A DNA stretch of 64,000 nucleotides, taken from contig JAEVLN010000009.1 in assembly GCA_018350325.1 (NCBI GenBank), forward strand, positions 1,323,388 to 1,387,387, written 5' to 3'. The DNA is from Globodera rostochiensis (taxonomy: Eukaryota; Nematoda; Chromadorea; Rhabditida; Heteroderidae). Shown here piece by piece: positions 34,117 through 44,330 of the stretch (position 1 is its first letter; each line of letters begins with the position of its first letter). The notes beneath the pieces were generated by a model that saw nothing but the letters and a program-made list of their open reading frames with translations, made no database searches and had not been told where the DNA came from. Made by a program: the position numbers and the translations under genes.

Positions 34117-34384
34117 TTATTTTTCTTTTTGTTGAGACTGACTTCTGGTACAAGTGACAGCCGCGCAATAATGTTGTTCACCACTGCACGATACGTTTCT
34201 GACGTTTCTTTCCAAAATTGGATGGCCTTCAACGTTTACGATGGAGCCGTTTTTGCATTCAAGGAATGCTTTGCAATTTTAATTCTTTTTTAGATATTTA
34301 AATTAAAAGTAAAATGTTACCGTAGCATTGGTCCAGACGAGCCAAGATGACGGACATAATGCAAAAAGTTCCAATTACATTCAT
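34117..34384 (-). CDS. Small secreted cysteine-rich protein, 71 aa, two exons
   Basis: Exon 1 is 34384-34321 and exon 2 is 34268-34117, giving 216 nt in phase. The N-terminus MNVIGTFCIMSVILARLDQC is a signal peptide. The mature chain has cysteines at residues 20, 26, 49, 56 and 61. They include the spacing C-x6-C-x4-C (CSGEQHYCAAVTC), also found in the H1 protein and partly in the 35.7-kb gene. The donor is G|GTAACA. The acceptor (GCAAAG|) is weaker than its neighbours'. Because the exons lie in different frames, no single open frame shows this gene. The first half resembles the start of nematode 8-Cys extracellular modules; the second half is missing. An effector-like role is only inferred. 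Confidence 0.6.
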
Positions 34385-34599
34385 TTTACTGTAAAACAAT
34401 AAACCATCGAAAATGAAATATGACGAAGGGGGGGGGGACTTTAGCGTCCGTTTAGTGAAGTGAATGAATTAAAAACGGAATGAAAACTGCTGATTTACAA
34501 TGCGAATGCTTTGGGTGGCGGTGGCCTAACAAATGACCGACCGATTGGTCTGCAATTCCCCGGGTCCAAAAGCTTTTTCCTGTTGGAAGGGAGGATGAA

Positions 34600-35213
34600 T
34601 AAATGGAAGAGAAAAAAGGAAGTGTTGAATGAAAGGGAAGAAAGAAAGAGCTGAAAGGAAGGGAAAGGAGGAAACGAGCAAGGGAAGGAGGTGAAAGGGA
34701 GGAACGGAAGGGAAGACAGGAAGAGCGAACGGAAGAGAATAGGAAAACGGAAGGAAAGACAGGAAGAGCGAACGGAAGAGAATAGGGGAACGGAAGGGAA
34801 GACAGGAAGAGCGAACGGAAGAGAATAGGGGAACGGAAGGGAAGACAGGAAGAGCGAACGGAAGAGAATAGGGGAACGGAAGGGAAGACAGGAAGAGCGA
34901 ACGGAAGAGAATAGGGGAACGGAAGGGAAGACAGGAAGAGCGAACGGAAGAGAATAGGGGAACGGAAGGGAAGACAGGAAGAGCGAACGGAAGAGAATAG
35001 GAAAACGGAAGGGAAGACAGGAAGAGCGAACGGAAGAGAATAGGGGAACGGAAGGGAAGACAGGAAGAGCGAACGGAAGAGAATAGGAAAACGGAAGGGA
35101 AGACAGGAAGAGCGAACGGAAGAGAATAGGGGAACGGAAGGGAAGACAGGAAGAGCGAACGGTAGAGAATAGGGGAACGGAAGGGAAGACAGGAAGAGCG
35201 AACGGAAGAGAGA
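34600..35213. repeat. 43-bp tandem repeat, about 11 copies, purine-rich
   Basis: From 34741 the unit GGGGAACGGAAGGGAAGACA plus GGAAGAGCGAACGGAAGAGA plus ATA repeats with GGAAAA variants. 34600-34740 is a degenerate lead-in. The 249-codon minus frame (SLPFALPVFP repeats) is an artefact. Confidence 0.92.
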
Positions 35214-35480
35214 GAGAGTCAGGCGGCTTGAGTAATTTGAACATTAACGCACCCCATCTAAAAATTGTTTTGTTTACTTTTTTGAAAATTTTATTTTTAA
35301 GAATAGTGTGCTAAAAAGAGAGAGTCAGGCGGCGAGAGTAATTTGAACATTAACGCACCCCATCTAAAATTGTTTTGTTTACTTTTTTGAAAATTTTATT
35401 TTTTGAAGAAATAGTGTGCTAAAAAGAGAGAGTCAGACGACGAGAGTAATTTGGACATCAACGCACCCCATCTAAAAGTT
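35214..35480. repeat. Three tandem copies of a repeat ending AACGCACCCCATCTAAAA
   Basis: Each copy runs GAGAGTCAGGCGGCGAGAGT, AATTTGGACAT(T/C)AACG, CACCCCATCTAAAA, then TTGTTTTGTTTACTTTTTTG. The third copy directly precedes the secreted gene at 35685. Inverted and direct copies occur at 37990-38105. Confidence 0.85.
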
Positions 35481-35684
35481 TTGTTTACTTGGTTGGAGTC
35501 ATCGGATTTTATCAATGAACATAAACCAACCAACCACCAATCAGAGGATGCACAAAAATTCGAGCAGCTGATGGATGATTGCTCATTTCCATTGGCTTTT
35601 AAGCGATTGTCCATTGCTTCCAATCAATTTGTCCATTTTTATTCAATTTATTTAAATTTTAGTCATACAACTCAAAAGCATCTT

Positions 35685-37417
35685 ATGATTTTGCTTAAAC
35701 TTGGGCTTCTTTTTATTGTCCTGAAGGCATGCGGCGTCTATGCAGAGTAATTTATGTTATTTAATTATATGTTTTATTAAATTTTCAATGTTCCAGCGAA
35801 CCGCCTGACAAAAGATGGAACATCTGCGAAAACAAACTCGTCACTGTGGACGAAAAATGCCCATCGTAATTATAATATTGATTAATTAATAATAATTATA
35901 AATATTTATATTAAAGTTTTCAATTTAGTGTTCTGATCTGCTATCAAAGCAAATTGGCCAGGGATGCGGGGAATTGGAAAGCCGGAAATCGTTTTAGAGT
36001 GAACAGTCCGAATGCGAGCATTGCCTATGAATGTGCCGAAAATGACGGGACCAAAGGATGGCACGCCGTACGAATCAGCAAAGACATTACTGGAATGATG
36101 CCATTGGACTCATCCTTTGGCAGGTGAATGCCATTGTGTAAATTTAGTAATTAATTCAGCCAAATTTAAGCAAGAGTTTGAGCAACGTCTCGAACTATCC
36201 GGAAATCAACAACGACAAAGAAGGTTTTTCAAAATCACAAAATTATTTTTTTTTATTTTCGTTAAGCATTGACATCGGACGGCCAATATGCTGTAGAGGA
36301 GTATCAGAACGCACTTCGTTTTGGTGCATTCATGATCGACTTCGATGGCATGCCATTGCAAATTGCCGCATTGGAAATCCGCCAATCCATTGGGAAAAAT
36401 GACACAAAAATGTGCAAGACAAAGGTAAAAAACTTTTAATTTATTATTTGCTTAATTTTAAAATTAATATAAATTTGTTTTGAAGTGTGCGGCTAAATGG
36501 GAATCACAAACGGAAACACCAAACTTAATGCAAATTGAGTTTTCCTCGGACGTTCCCAAATTTTCGCTGAACATTTCCATTTCACCTTATTGGGCTGCAT
36601 GCGCTGTTCACCAAAGAAATAATAAAGCCGACCATATAAAGGACAATACAAAAGTCAGTGAAGTGGCAAACCAAGACCAGTTCAATGCGTGCTCTAAAGT
36701 GCCAACATCATCCGTTTGCAAGAAGTGCTTTTCCTAACATCAGTTTCAAGCTAATGTTTGAATTTTAGATCTTTGGAGTTTTATGCTTGCTACGAAAGCA
36801 TCAAAAATCAAACGCACATGAAGGAAATTGCCGAAACTTGTCAAAAACACCTCAGCCAAGCTCCGTTTGTTGCTGGCTTTCGGGTTCAAATCTGCATGCA
36901 CCGCGATGCCACAAAAGAAACATTGATATTTGAGTCCCGATTGGAGTTTTCATCCTCTGTACAAATGTAATTTGTGGAGAAGAAGCCACTATTTAATGCA
37001 TTGATTTTAGCATCCGCACGTTGCGGGAATTCCAATTTAAATCTGGCGAAGTTTCTAAACTTATGAGATATGTTCCCTTTTTATTTACCGAATTCGGACG
37101 CCAACTGAAGGAAATTCATGAGGTAACTATTGATTATGCAAAAGCAAAATTAAACAATTTAAAGATTTTGAAAGATTACTCGCTATGTTTAGGCATCTAG
37201 CAAACAAACGATTCTGGATTCCATTGTTAACAAGGAAATTAATGGAACTTGGTCAAAAATTATTCATTTTATCCCGCCGTCGAACGAGGCTTTGAGGATT
37301 TTCTTCAAACTTTCAAATCAGACATTTACCAAGTTGATCACTCGCAAAACAAATTTGCGGCCTTACCAGGACAACTCGGACATTCGGGCGGGGATCCGGG
37401 TCCCTCTCCCTTCCTAG
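35685..37417 (+). CDS. Secreted cysteine-containing protein, 436 aa, nine exons, unrecognised family
   Basis: Exons 35685-35746, 35797-35865, 35929-36123, 36171-36223, 36267-36424, 36486-36724, 36769-36966, 37011-37122 and 37193-37417. Every junction is GT-AG, introns are 42-70 nt, and all phases agree (1311 nt with stop). The N-terminus MILLKLGLLFIVLKACGVYA is a signal peptide. Early cysteines include WNICENK and KCPS..ICYQ, that is C-x6-C followed by Y as in the H1 module. Later cysteines occur in YECAEND, MCKTKCAAKW, YWAACAVH, FYACYES and QICMH. An NG(T)W sequon lies near the C-terminus. No known domain was recognised. The gene lies between inverted copies of the AACGCACCCC repeat. The consistent phases make a functional gene likely. 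Confidence 0.82.
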
Positions 37418-38104
37418 CCCGTCGGCAGTCATACGGTATTTACCCAAGTCGCGTCGCTATCTCTGATAGAGTACACTATCTCGCTTTTGTGCATTTTTCT
37501 ATTTAACACACGGGGTAACGAGTTGCTGTCGTGTCCAGTCATACCCCGTCTCGAACAATTTTTTAATAGATCAGTTAATAGGCCATAGGTGCAGTTTGGG
37601 CCGATAATTCTTAGAATCTTTACTTTTGTTCTTGTTTTCAAAATATGATTCTATGCCTAAATTTATAACCCTTTTTTCGGGTAAACAAAATTTTTTTATA
37701 GATGTTTGGATAACAAAATTTTCTATTAAGTGTTAAAAAAATATTTTTTGTTTTAAAGGCCTAAAATATCAATTTATAAAACATTTTTATTATCAATATA
37801 TTTGATTTAAACATACTTGTATTCTAAATTTGCACTTTTACCTTTAATATTTTGAGATTAAATTAATTGTAACATTAGAAATTTGCATTGCTCCCACAAA
37901 ACATATTCCAAGACAAATGCTAAGCGCCATTTATGTCAAAAAGTGATTTTATTTAAAGTAAAAATTAATAATATTTTTTTCGCATTTCAAAAAAGCAAAC
38001 AAAACAATTTTTAGATGGGGTGCGTTGAAATAATGTGCTAAAAAGAGAGAGTCAGGCGGCGAGAGTAATTTGGACATTAACGCACCCCAGCTAAAAATTG
38101 TTTT
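37418..38104. other. 3' flank of the secreted gene and right-hand inverted repeat
   Basis: AT-rich with no gene. At 37990-38030 CAAAACAATTTTTAGATGGG plus GTGCGTT is the inverted counterpart of the left repeat. It is followed at 38036-38104 by another direct copy (GAGAGAGTCAGGCGGCGAGA ... AACGCACCCCAGCTAAAAAT). Confidence 0.65.
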
Positions 38105-38358
38105 GTAAATGGCGAAATATGTGCTAAAACTCTGAAAAAGCTTAAAATATGTCAGTAAATATGTGCTAAAACATACCCCCTAAATATGTTTTAATATGTG
38201 CTAAAAAGTCGCCCTGATTCAAAAATTTTTCAAAATAAATACAATTTTTGGGCTTCTCTCATGGTAAGGAATCCACGAAAAAAATATGTTAAAACATAAA
38301 AATCCGGGCCCTACTCATAACTCTTTTCAAGACTGACCAATCTTCATATTATTTATAG

Positions 38359-38573
38359 TAGGGTAGGACGGGACCGGGACTTTTGGAAAAAAACCGAGAC
38401 CGGGACTAAATTTGGTCCCGGTCAAAAAAAAACCGGGACTACTGATCATTTTGTAAAAACCGGGACTTTTATAGTGGGATTTTAAAGGAATTTTGAAAAA
38501 CCGGGACCAAAATTTCAGTACCAAAATTTGAAAATTGACCATTCAGTACTGGTCCCGGTCCCGTCCTACCCTA
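38359..38573. mobile_element. 215-bp hAT-type MITE (CCGGGAC family)
   Basis: Perfect inverted ends TAGGGTAGGACGGGACCGGG / CCCGGTCCCGTCCTACCCTA, flanked by ATTTATAG (38351-38358) and CTTTATAG (38574-38581). Related sequences occur at 16654-16818, 51010-51095, 47010-47095 and 60350-60405. Confidence 0.87.
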
Positions 38574-38599
38574 CTTTATAGCATTCGAAAGCACTCAAT

Positions 38600-39075
38600 G
38601 GTCTGTTAAACGTTCTTAATTGGCGGTTTCGAATGGGGAGAATGGATGGGCTAATTTGTAAATTCATTTAGTGTTGAATAATTTAATCGTACATAAAAAT
38701 AAATATTAAAAAAAAACTTTTTTTTTGATTAAATGCTTTTATTCTCCACACATTCCATTTCCAGCGAGTAGCCAGCCCGGTGATTCGTTGGGCCAACGTC
38801 ACCCATCCATAGCCAAAGCAATCGCGTTGTAAAATCAGCAGTTTTTATTCCATTTAAATTCATTTAGTCCATTTAATATGCCAAATTAAGAAAACAATTC
38901 AATCGGTGCATTTAGCCAATCGGTGGCAAGCCACTCAAATTTATGTGAAACGAACAAAGTGCCATTCATCCATTTTGATTGCTTAAAAGATAAAGATGAG
39001 AAAATATTTTAAATTTTTTGAATGAAATATTTCCAATTTTGCCATCTATTTTAGTACCTGAACATTTCACACAAA
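38600..39075 (+). promoter_or_regulatory. Upstream region of H1, duplicated at H2
   Basis: From GAGAATGGATGGGCTAATTT to the start codon this matches 47171-47620 with small indels, including AGTAGCCAGCCCGGTGATTC and TGTGAAACGAACAAAGTGCC. Retention of about 450 bp in both copies suggests that the promoter was duplicated with the gene. An intron in the 5' UTR is possible because TTTTAG precedes the start in both. Confidence 0.5.
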
Positions 39076-41787
39076 ATGTATGGACGACATCGATGCCTCT
39101 TCACCTGCATCTACATCGTGCTGCTGTTGCTTCTTCACCATGTTCTAGCAGCTCAACGCCATTACAAGATAAAGCGGCAGGACGGCAGATTGATGGCGTA
39201 CAAAGGGGGTGAAAGTGAAATAAGGGATTATGCGAGGTATGCCACTGCTGGAACAGCAGCCGGAGCTGCATCTGGAGCTGCAGTTGGAGTTGCTGTTGGA
39301 ACATTTGTACCGGTTATTGGTAATGTCGTTGGAGGCATCTGGGGAATGATTTATGGAGGAGGTGCGGGATTTGTTGGTGGCTCAATTGCCTATCTTGGTG
39401 TGCAAAGCGCGTGCGACAATCGGTGCGCAAAAGGCACATATGCATGTGTCACGGCCGAAAACGTTAGCATGCCATGCTGCAGGACTCACTTTACCCAACA
39501 ATGTTACAGCGATTGGGGAGAGGTCAGTGAACAAAATGAAAAATAAAAAGTTGGAATTCTTTCAAAAAAATATGTTTTGATTCTTCCATTGCTGTTTTAT
39601 TCCGTCCGGATCCGGATCAAACAAACTTTATACAGGTTTTTTTTGACCTCTAGCAATTTATATGCAAAAAGTGATCTTCAACCCCCCCCCCCCAAAAACC
39701 GCCAACACTGCCGCGTAAATCGCACCCCTGAGATATGTCGGTGTCGATCAGGACTGCAACGGATTGGGAAAAAAGTCGGATACGGATTTCGGATATCGGA
39801 TTTGAAAAAACACCGGATTTCGGATAACGGATTTGAAAAAACACCGGATTTCGGATAACGGATTTCGGATGATAAAATTTTTTAGTGGAAAAAACGTTTT
39901 TTGAAGAAGATTTTCGGAAATAATAATTTATTCAATGTAACCCTCAAGTTCAATAAGAAAAATCGCAAATGGGCAAATTATGATGAAGAAAAAATTTAAC
40001 TTCCCATCCAGGGCCGTAACCAGAAAAATTTTTCGAGGGGGGGAGGCCAAGCCAAAAAAGTCGATTCTTAGAATTTTTGTTGAAATTTCTAAAAATTTTG
40101 TCGATTTTCAAATTTTTCAAAAATGCAAATTTTTTTGCAAATTATACATCTTTTGGGGGCGCGGGTGGTACCGATAGGCACCGCCCAGAAAATTCTGAAT
40201 TTTTGATGTGAATGTATTAAGAAAATTGGTCTAAAAAATGTAAAAGTTTAAAACAAAAGGGTCCTGCAATTATATTTTACATTTTGGGTCAATTTTTTTT
40301 GTTAAAGTTCTTCAAACATAACAGACAATTATCCGGATTTCGGATCGGATTTGCCAAATTTGTCGGATCGGATATCGGATTGAGAAAAACACCGGATTTC
40401 GGATGATGCGTTGCAACCCTGGTGTCGATGCGAAGGAAGCACCTCGGAATTTTTATAAATATTCGACCGATTTAGTTGATCAAGATCCAACTCAGGCTTA
40501 AGAATTTAAGCGACCTATGCCTACAAGCTCTACAAATCATTAAATTTTTAGCATATACCTTGCCATCATCAGAAAAAATCTGAGTTTTAAGATTGTGACG
40601 AAATATAAGAGGCTGACTCCTCCAGTGTTTCCCATTGTACGTTTTTTAGAGTAAGGGCATTTTACCCGTATCTGTAACAATATCCATAGTGATTGAGAAT
40701 GTACCTCCTCACCTCCTTAATTACAGTTCGATCCGACTTGGGAAGAGAAGCTCGCTGGTCCAGAAACTCAAGAAACCGCTAATGTATTTTTGAAATTAAA
40801 CAATGAATAAAATATTATTTATCTGATTTTTTTATAACTTATCAAATTTATTAATTAAATTTTGGACTCTTTTTCCAAATATATTTTTTGGATCAGGTTA
40901 TTTGGGGCTAAAGTGTCGTTTACCGGTGTAAAATGTTTCACGTCAAATCATATACAAATCGACTCCTCTCAGCGAGCTGAGCAGGAATCTGCAAAAATTG
41001 TTGCGCGGAATTGTATGAAAATACGTTCTTTGGTGCTGATCCCGAAAACCGGGGGTACAGGTTTTCGGGTAGGCCGGTTTTGCGACCCCCGGGTTTTGGG
41101 CAAAAAAAAACAGATTTTCGGTTTTGGTTCGGTTAACCGACCATGCCAACCCTAGTTACTACACATTGTTGAAAAAATAATTTAAAATTAAAACTAAATA
41201 TTTCAGAGTTTTTGAAGAGAAAGGAACGAAACTCTTACTCTGATTGCTGGATTTTCCTTCTTTAGTTGCCCAAAGCGAAAACATTTTCGTGCCAACGCGG
41301 ACGCCAAACTCTTTATGAGAGTTCAAACGGTCCAGACAAGTGCCCTTATGAATCGAATCAATGCTATTTCGTCTACTGCTATGACTGTATGTTATCGACG
41401 CTTACAATTATTTTTTATTTTAGTGAGCGACAAAATTAAATACAAGCAAAATGCTTCGGGTTTTAAAGGTGGGAAAAGGTGCCTGCGTAGCTCAGTGGTG
41501 AGAGCATTCCACGGATTGGAGGGGACGTGGGTTCGAGTCCCACCGCGGGTCGAATCTTTTGCACTTTCGGACGATGGAGCACGACAGACTTTGTTTCATT
41601 CATTTTTACAGTATCTGAGGCGAAAACCAACGACTTTGCGGAATGGGGTTGTGTCTACAAAAATCACACGGATATCTGCCGGCACCTTTCTAAAATTAAG
41701 TTCAAGTGCACTTGCGTTTTGGCTGATCTGGATGCTGAGATGGCCAACGAACGCTATGCCTTCAACAATTACAAACCAGAATCGTGA
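39076..41787 (+). CDS. Secreted protein with glycine-zipper segment and 8-Cys module (copy H1), 262 aa
   Basis: Exons 39076-39522, 41266-41386, 41424-41468 and 41612-41787 (789 nt, in phase). The N-terminus (FTCIYIVLLLLLHHVLA) is a signal peptide. Residues about 58-110 are a Gly/Ala/Val stretch with repeated G-x3-G spacing (GAASGAAVGVAVG, VVGGIWGMIYGGGAGFVGG), as in membrane-inserting glycine zippers. A Cys-rich part follows (CDNRC, MPCCRTHF). Exons 2-4 encode eight cysteines, including C-x6-C-x4-C (CPYESNQCYFVYC), EWGC and CTC, which resembles nematode extracellular 'ET-like' modules. Intron 1 carries a hAT element and intron 3 a tRNA-like sequence. Exon 1 could be a separate transcript, since a frame reads through the donor for a few codons. 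Secreted effector or antimicrobial roles are guesses. Confidence 0.75.
39749..40421. mobile_element. hAT-type MITE, 673 bp, in H1 intron 1, TSD GTGTCGAT
   Basis: Ends CAGGACTGCAACGGATTGGG / GATGCGTTGCAACCCTG and exact 8-bp duplications (39741-39748, 40422-40429). GGATTTCGGAT-rich subterminal repeats mark the same family as 14572-15464. Contains a copy of the dispersed hairpin repeat (40163-40186). Confidence 0.9.
41481..41551 (+). tRNA. tRNA-like sequence in H1 intron 3, probably a relic
   Basis: 71 nt. The acceptor stem GCCTGCG / CGCGGGT pairs fully with two wobbles. The D-stem is GCTC / GAGC and the T-arm GTGGG-TTCGAGT-CCCAC is perfect. The anticodon arm is weak (TTCC / GGAG with loop ACGGATT, no U33), so no anticodon is assigned. 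It could be a decayed tRNA gene or the head of a SINE. Confidence 0.5.
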
Positions 41788-42990
41788 TTGAACCGTTCCC
41801 ATTTGATTAAAATTTCTTTTACATTTTAAGACAAAAATATGTCAAATCTAACAAATACACCAAATATTTTCCATTTTAAATTATCCATTTACACATATGT
41901 ATGTAATCAAATATTTTTGTGAATATCGCGCAATTTTTGTTTATCCTATTGTCTAAGTTGTAATTTCGTATTTGTTTTAAAAGTAGAGAACGACATTTTG
42001 AAAAATCCTGGAAGCTAGATTTGACGAAAGCCTAAATCTGGATTTCCTGGACAAAAAATCCAGATTTTTTCAAAAATGTTTATTTCTTTAATTAGCAAAA
42101 ATTTCACTTTTAATGTTTTCTTAAAGGATTTCCAGATGAAACAGGGCAAATTTTTGTGTTTACCAGAGACCAGGGCGAGTGGGTATCGTTTCGTCCCCAC
42201 TGTTTTGCCCACACTCAGTTCGCATCCGACCGTTTCGCCCCCGGGGTACGTTTGGCCCCCAAACTTCAGTCTGAAATTTTAATCGATGATTCATTGGACA
42301 AAGTGTTCATCACTTGCTAGTGATGCTGAGACCTAACTTTACCAAGAGTTGCCTCCGAGACTCGAGAATTGACTCCCAAAAATCCGAGACTTTTACCAAA
42401 ACTTTTTAATTTAGGTTCAAATAGGTTTGCTCCCGACCCCTTGGAAGCCAAAACTTAAAATATCCACAGAACAGGAACAGGCCGAAATGCTGATACCTCA
42501 AGCTTTCCAAACTCATTTATATGCATTTGATAAAGCTAAAATTTCCAAATTACTGTGGAGCATGCTTTAACTGGGGACATTTTTAAGGGCGTTTACGGTA
42601 GGGTGGGCGAATGCATTCTGGTTTTATATTCAAATCTCCAATGATGATAGCTTAGCACGGTCGTTTCGCTCGCCACGCTCTTCGCGCGATTGGAACCTAG
42701 ATCCAGTGATGTCCCGGTTTCAGGAACCGGAACCGCGGTTCCTGGAACCGGTTCCCGGAACCGTGGAACCGCGAAAAATTCGGAACCGTTTAAAAATTTT
42801 TGGTTACAAATTTTTGGAATTTGGAACCAGTTCCGGTTCCATGAAAATTTGGAACCGTTTTTGGAAGCGATTTCCGGATTTTTGATGATTTTTTTAAAAA
42901 TTTCCCTTTACTGTCGGAACCAACCACTGTCAAAACACATAGCACCACCTTCGCCGATAGTCAGGGTTGCAAATTCAAAGTATTATTATT
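41788..42990. other. Intergenic region with repeats
   Basis: 42317-42410 shows GTGATGCTGAGACC / CGAGACTCGAGAA, fragments of the TCTCG family. 42702-42960 is a CCGGTTCCGGAACCG-rich repeat beginning GTGATGTCCCGG. The end (42955-42990) is the upstream flank shared with the 32-kb secreted gene. No gene. Confidence 0.5.
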
Positions 42991-43256
42991 ATGTCAACAC
43001 AGTTGAAACTTTTATTTCCAGTCGGGCTCTCATTCATTTTGTGGGCTTGTGCTGTGCCCAACAACAAAACACATTGTGCCGACGTATTCACGCAAGGCAT
43101 GAGGAATGAGTCCCCGGACTCAAAGATATTAAATGCGATTGCGAGTTTGGCGAAATTGGAGAGGAATTGGCCAATGAAAATTTTTTGCTTCCGAAGCTTC
43201 CAACGGGTGCGGAGTTAGGTAAATTAAAGCAGCAAGCACATTTTTTGATGGAAAAT
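42991..43256 (+). pseudogene. Second copy (N2) of the small secreted protein, frameshifted
   Basis: It begins MSTQLKLLFPVGLSFILWAC, the same signal peptide as N1. A 2-bp expansion in a C run (about 43110) shifts the frame before the CDC motif; the frame then resumes with ANENFLLPKLPTGAELGKLK. Its orientation is opposite to N1. Homology ends near 43256, where a dispersed repeat begins. Confidence 0.75.
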
Positions 43257-43902
43257 ATGGATCATATGGCCCTGAGGCAAAACGGAACAAATTATATATC
43301 ATTCGACTTAAGAATCCGGAAAAAAATTTTTGCTGCAACCATTCCTCGAAGAGTTACAGACCCGGGACTGAAGTGTCTTTTGGCTCGGGACTGAATTGTC
43401 CACTGATTAAAAATGGGCGGCATCATGTGGTTCCGACAGTAAGTGATTTCGACAGTGGATTTCGACAGTGCCACTGTTAAAAATTCTGTAATTTTCCAAG
43501 AAGTGTAAAATTCGTATTTTTAGGCATTTCGATCCACGTAATGATATAAAATCCCTGAAAAAGTAAAAAATTCGAACAATTCAAAAAATCTGTAATTTTC
43601 GAGGCAACCTAAAATGCATTTTTTAGTAAAATGGATAACGTACAGGTCTAAAAAGTGCGTGAAAAGCTATTTTCATCAACGGCTAACTTAATCTGTTAAT
43701 AGATTAATAGTTTATCTTAGCTGTTTTGATGAAAATAGCTTTTCACATACACACCTTTTGACTACCCCTTAATTCCCTACCTTTGCCGGGGTCCTGTGCA
43801 CAGTTTTCTTCTGTTTACAGTTGTCTGCGGAAAAGGGGTTTCCTTTTTGGCGGGGGGAAGCTTGGGCACCGGGAAGTTTAGGCACCGCAATACAATTTAG
43901 AA
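43257..43902. other. Intergenic region between N2 and the LTR element
   Basis: 43330-43420 belongs to the dispersed GGACTGAAGTGTCTTTTGGC family. 43425-43475 has TTCGACAGTGGATTTCGACA, a small relative of the foldback units. 43670-43745 contains an inverted pair (AAAAGCTATTTTCATCA / TGATGAAAATAGCTTTT). Confidence 0.5.
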
Positions 43903-44234
43903 AAATTGTAGGACTCTTCTCGCCCCTTTCATATTTTCGCCGAAAACATTTCGCCAAATGTCAAAAGATCCTAATGAATAACTCCAATAACTTCATATTA
44001 TATTGTCGTCCAATTCGGGTGTTCATATATTTTGGTTGTCTTCATTGTGGATTTATTCCCCTTCGATATTATTGATTTATTTGGGATTATCTTCAAGTTA
44101 TTATTTGGGGACTTTGATTTCTTCTCTTTATATTGTGTTCATTTTTGGGCTTTTGGAAAGAAAGGGAGTTTAAAGAGCTTGCGGGGTGGAGTTTAAATCC
44201 CGGACACGACGAAACTTCGTCTCATTGTCCGACG

Positions 44235-44300
44235 TGGTGGACCTTGTGAACCCCCGCCTTCTCGCATGCAAAGCGAGTACTCTATCAAGGTTTATTTTAT
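44235..44300 (+). other. Extended primer-binding site, antisense to a tRNA-Ala(UGC)-like sequence
   Basis: The reverse complement reads as the 3' part of a tRNA. It has GATAGAGTA (D-arm side), then the anticodon arm CTCGC-TTTGCAT-GCGAG with anticodon TGC, then GGGGGTTC and GGTCCACCA at the end. The T-arm 3' strand is missing or altered. Normal primer-binding sites cover only about 18 nt. Confidence 0.6.
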
Positions 44301-44330
44301 TGAATTAGTTGGAAAAATTTTTGTTTGGAA

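Noticed and set aside
34495..35244. 249-codon minus-strand frame with SLPFALPVFP repeats
   Set aside because: Low-complexity 43-bp purine satellite; frame continuity is by composition.
41481..41551. Functional tRNA gene
   Set aside because: Acceptor and T arms are good, but the anticodon arm has no U33 and only four pairs, so no anticodon can be assigned.
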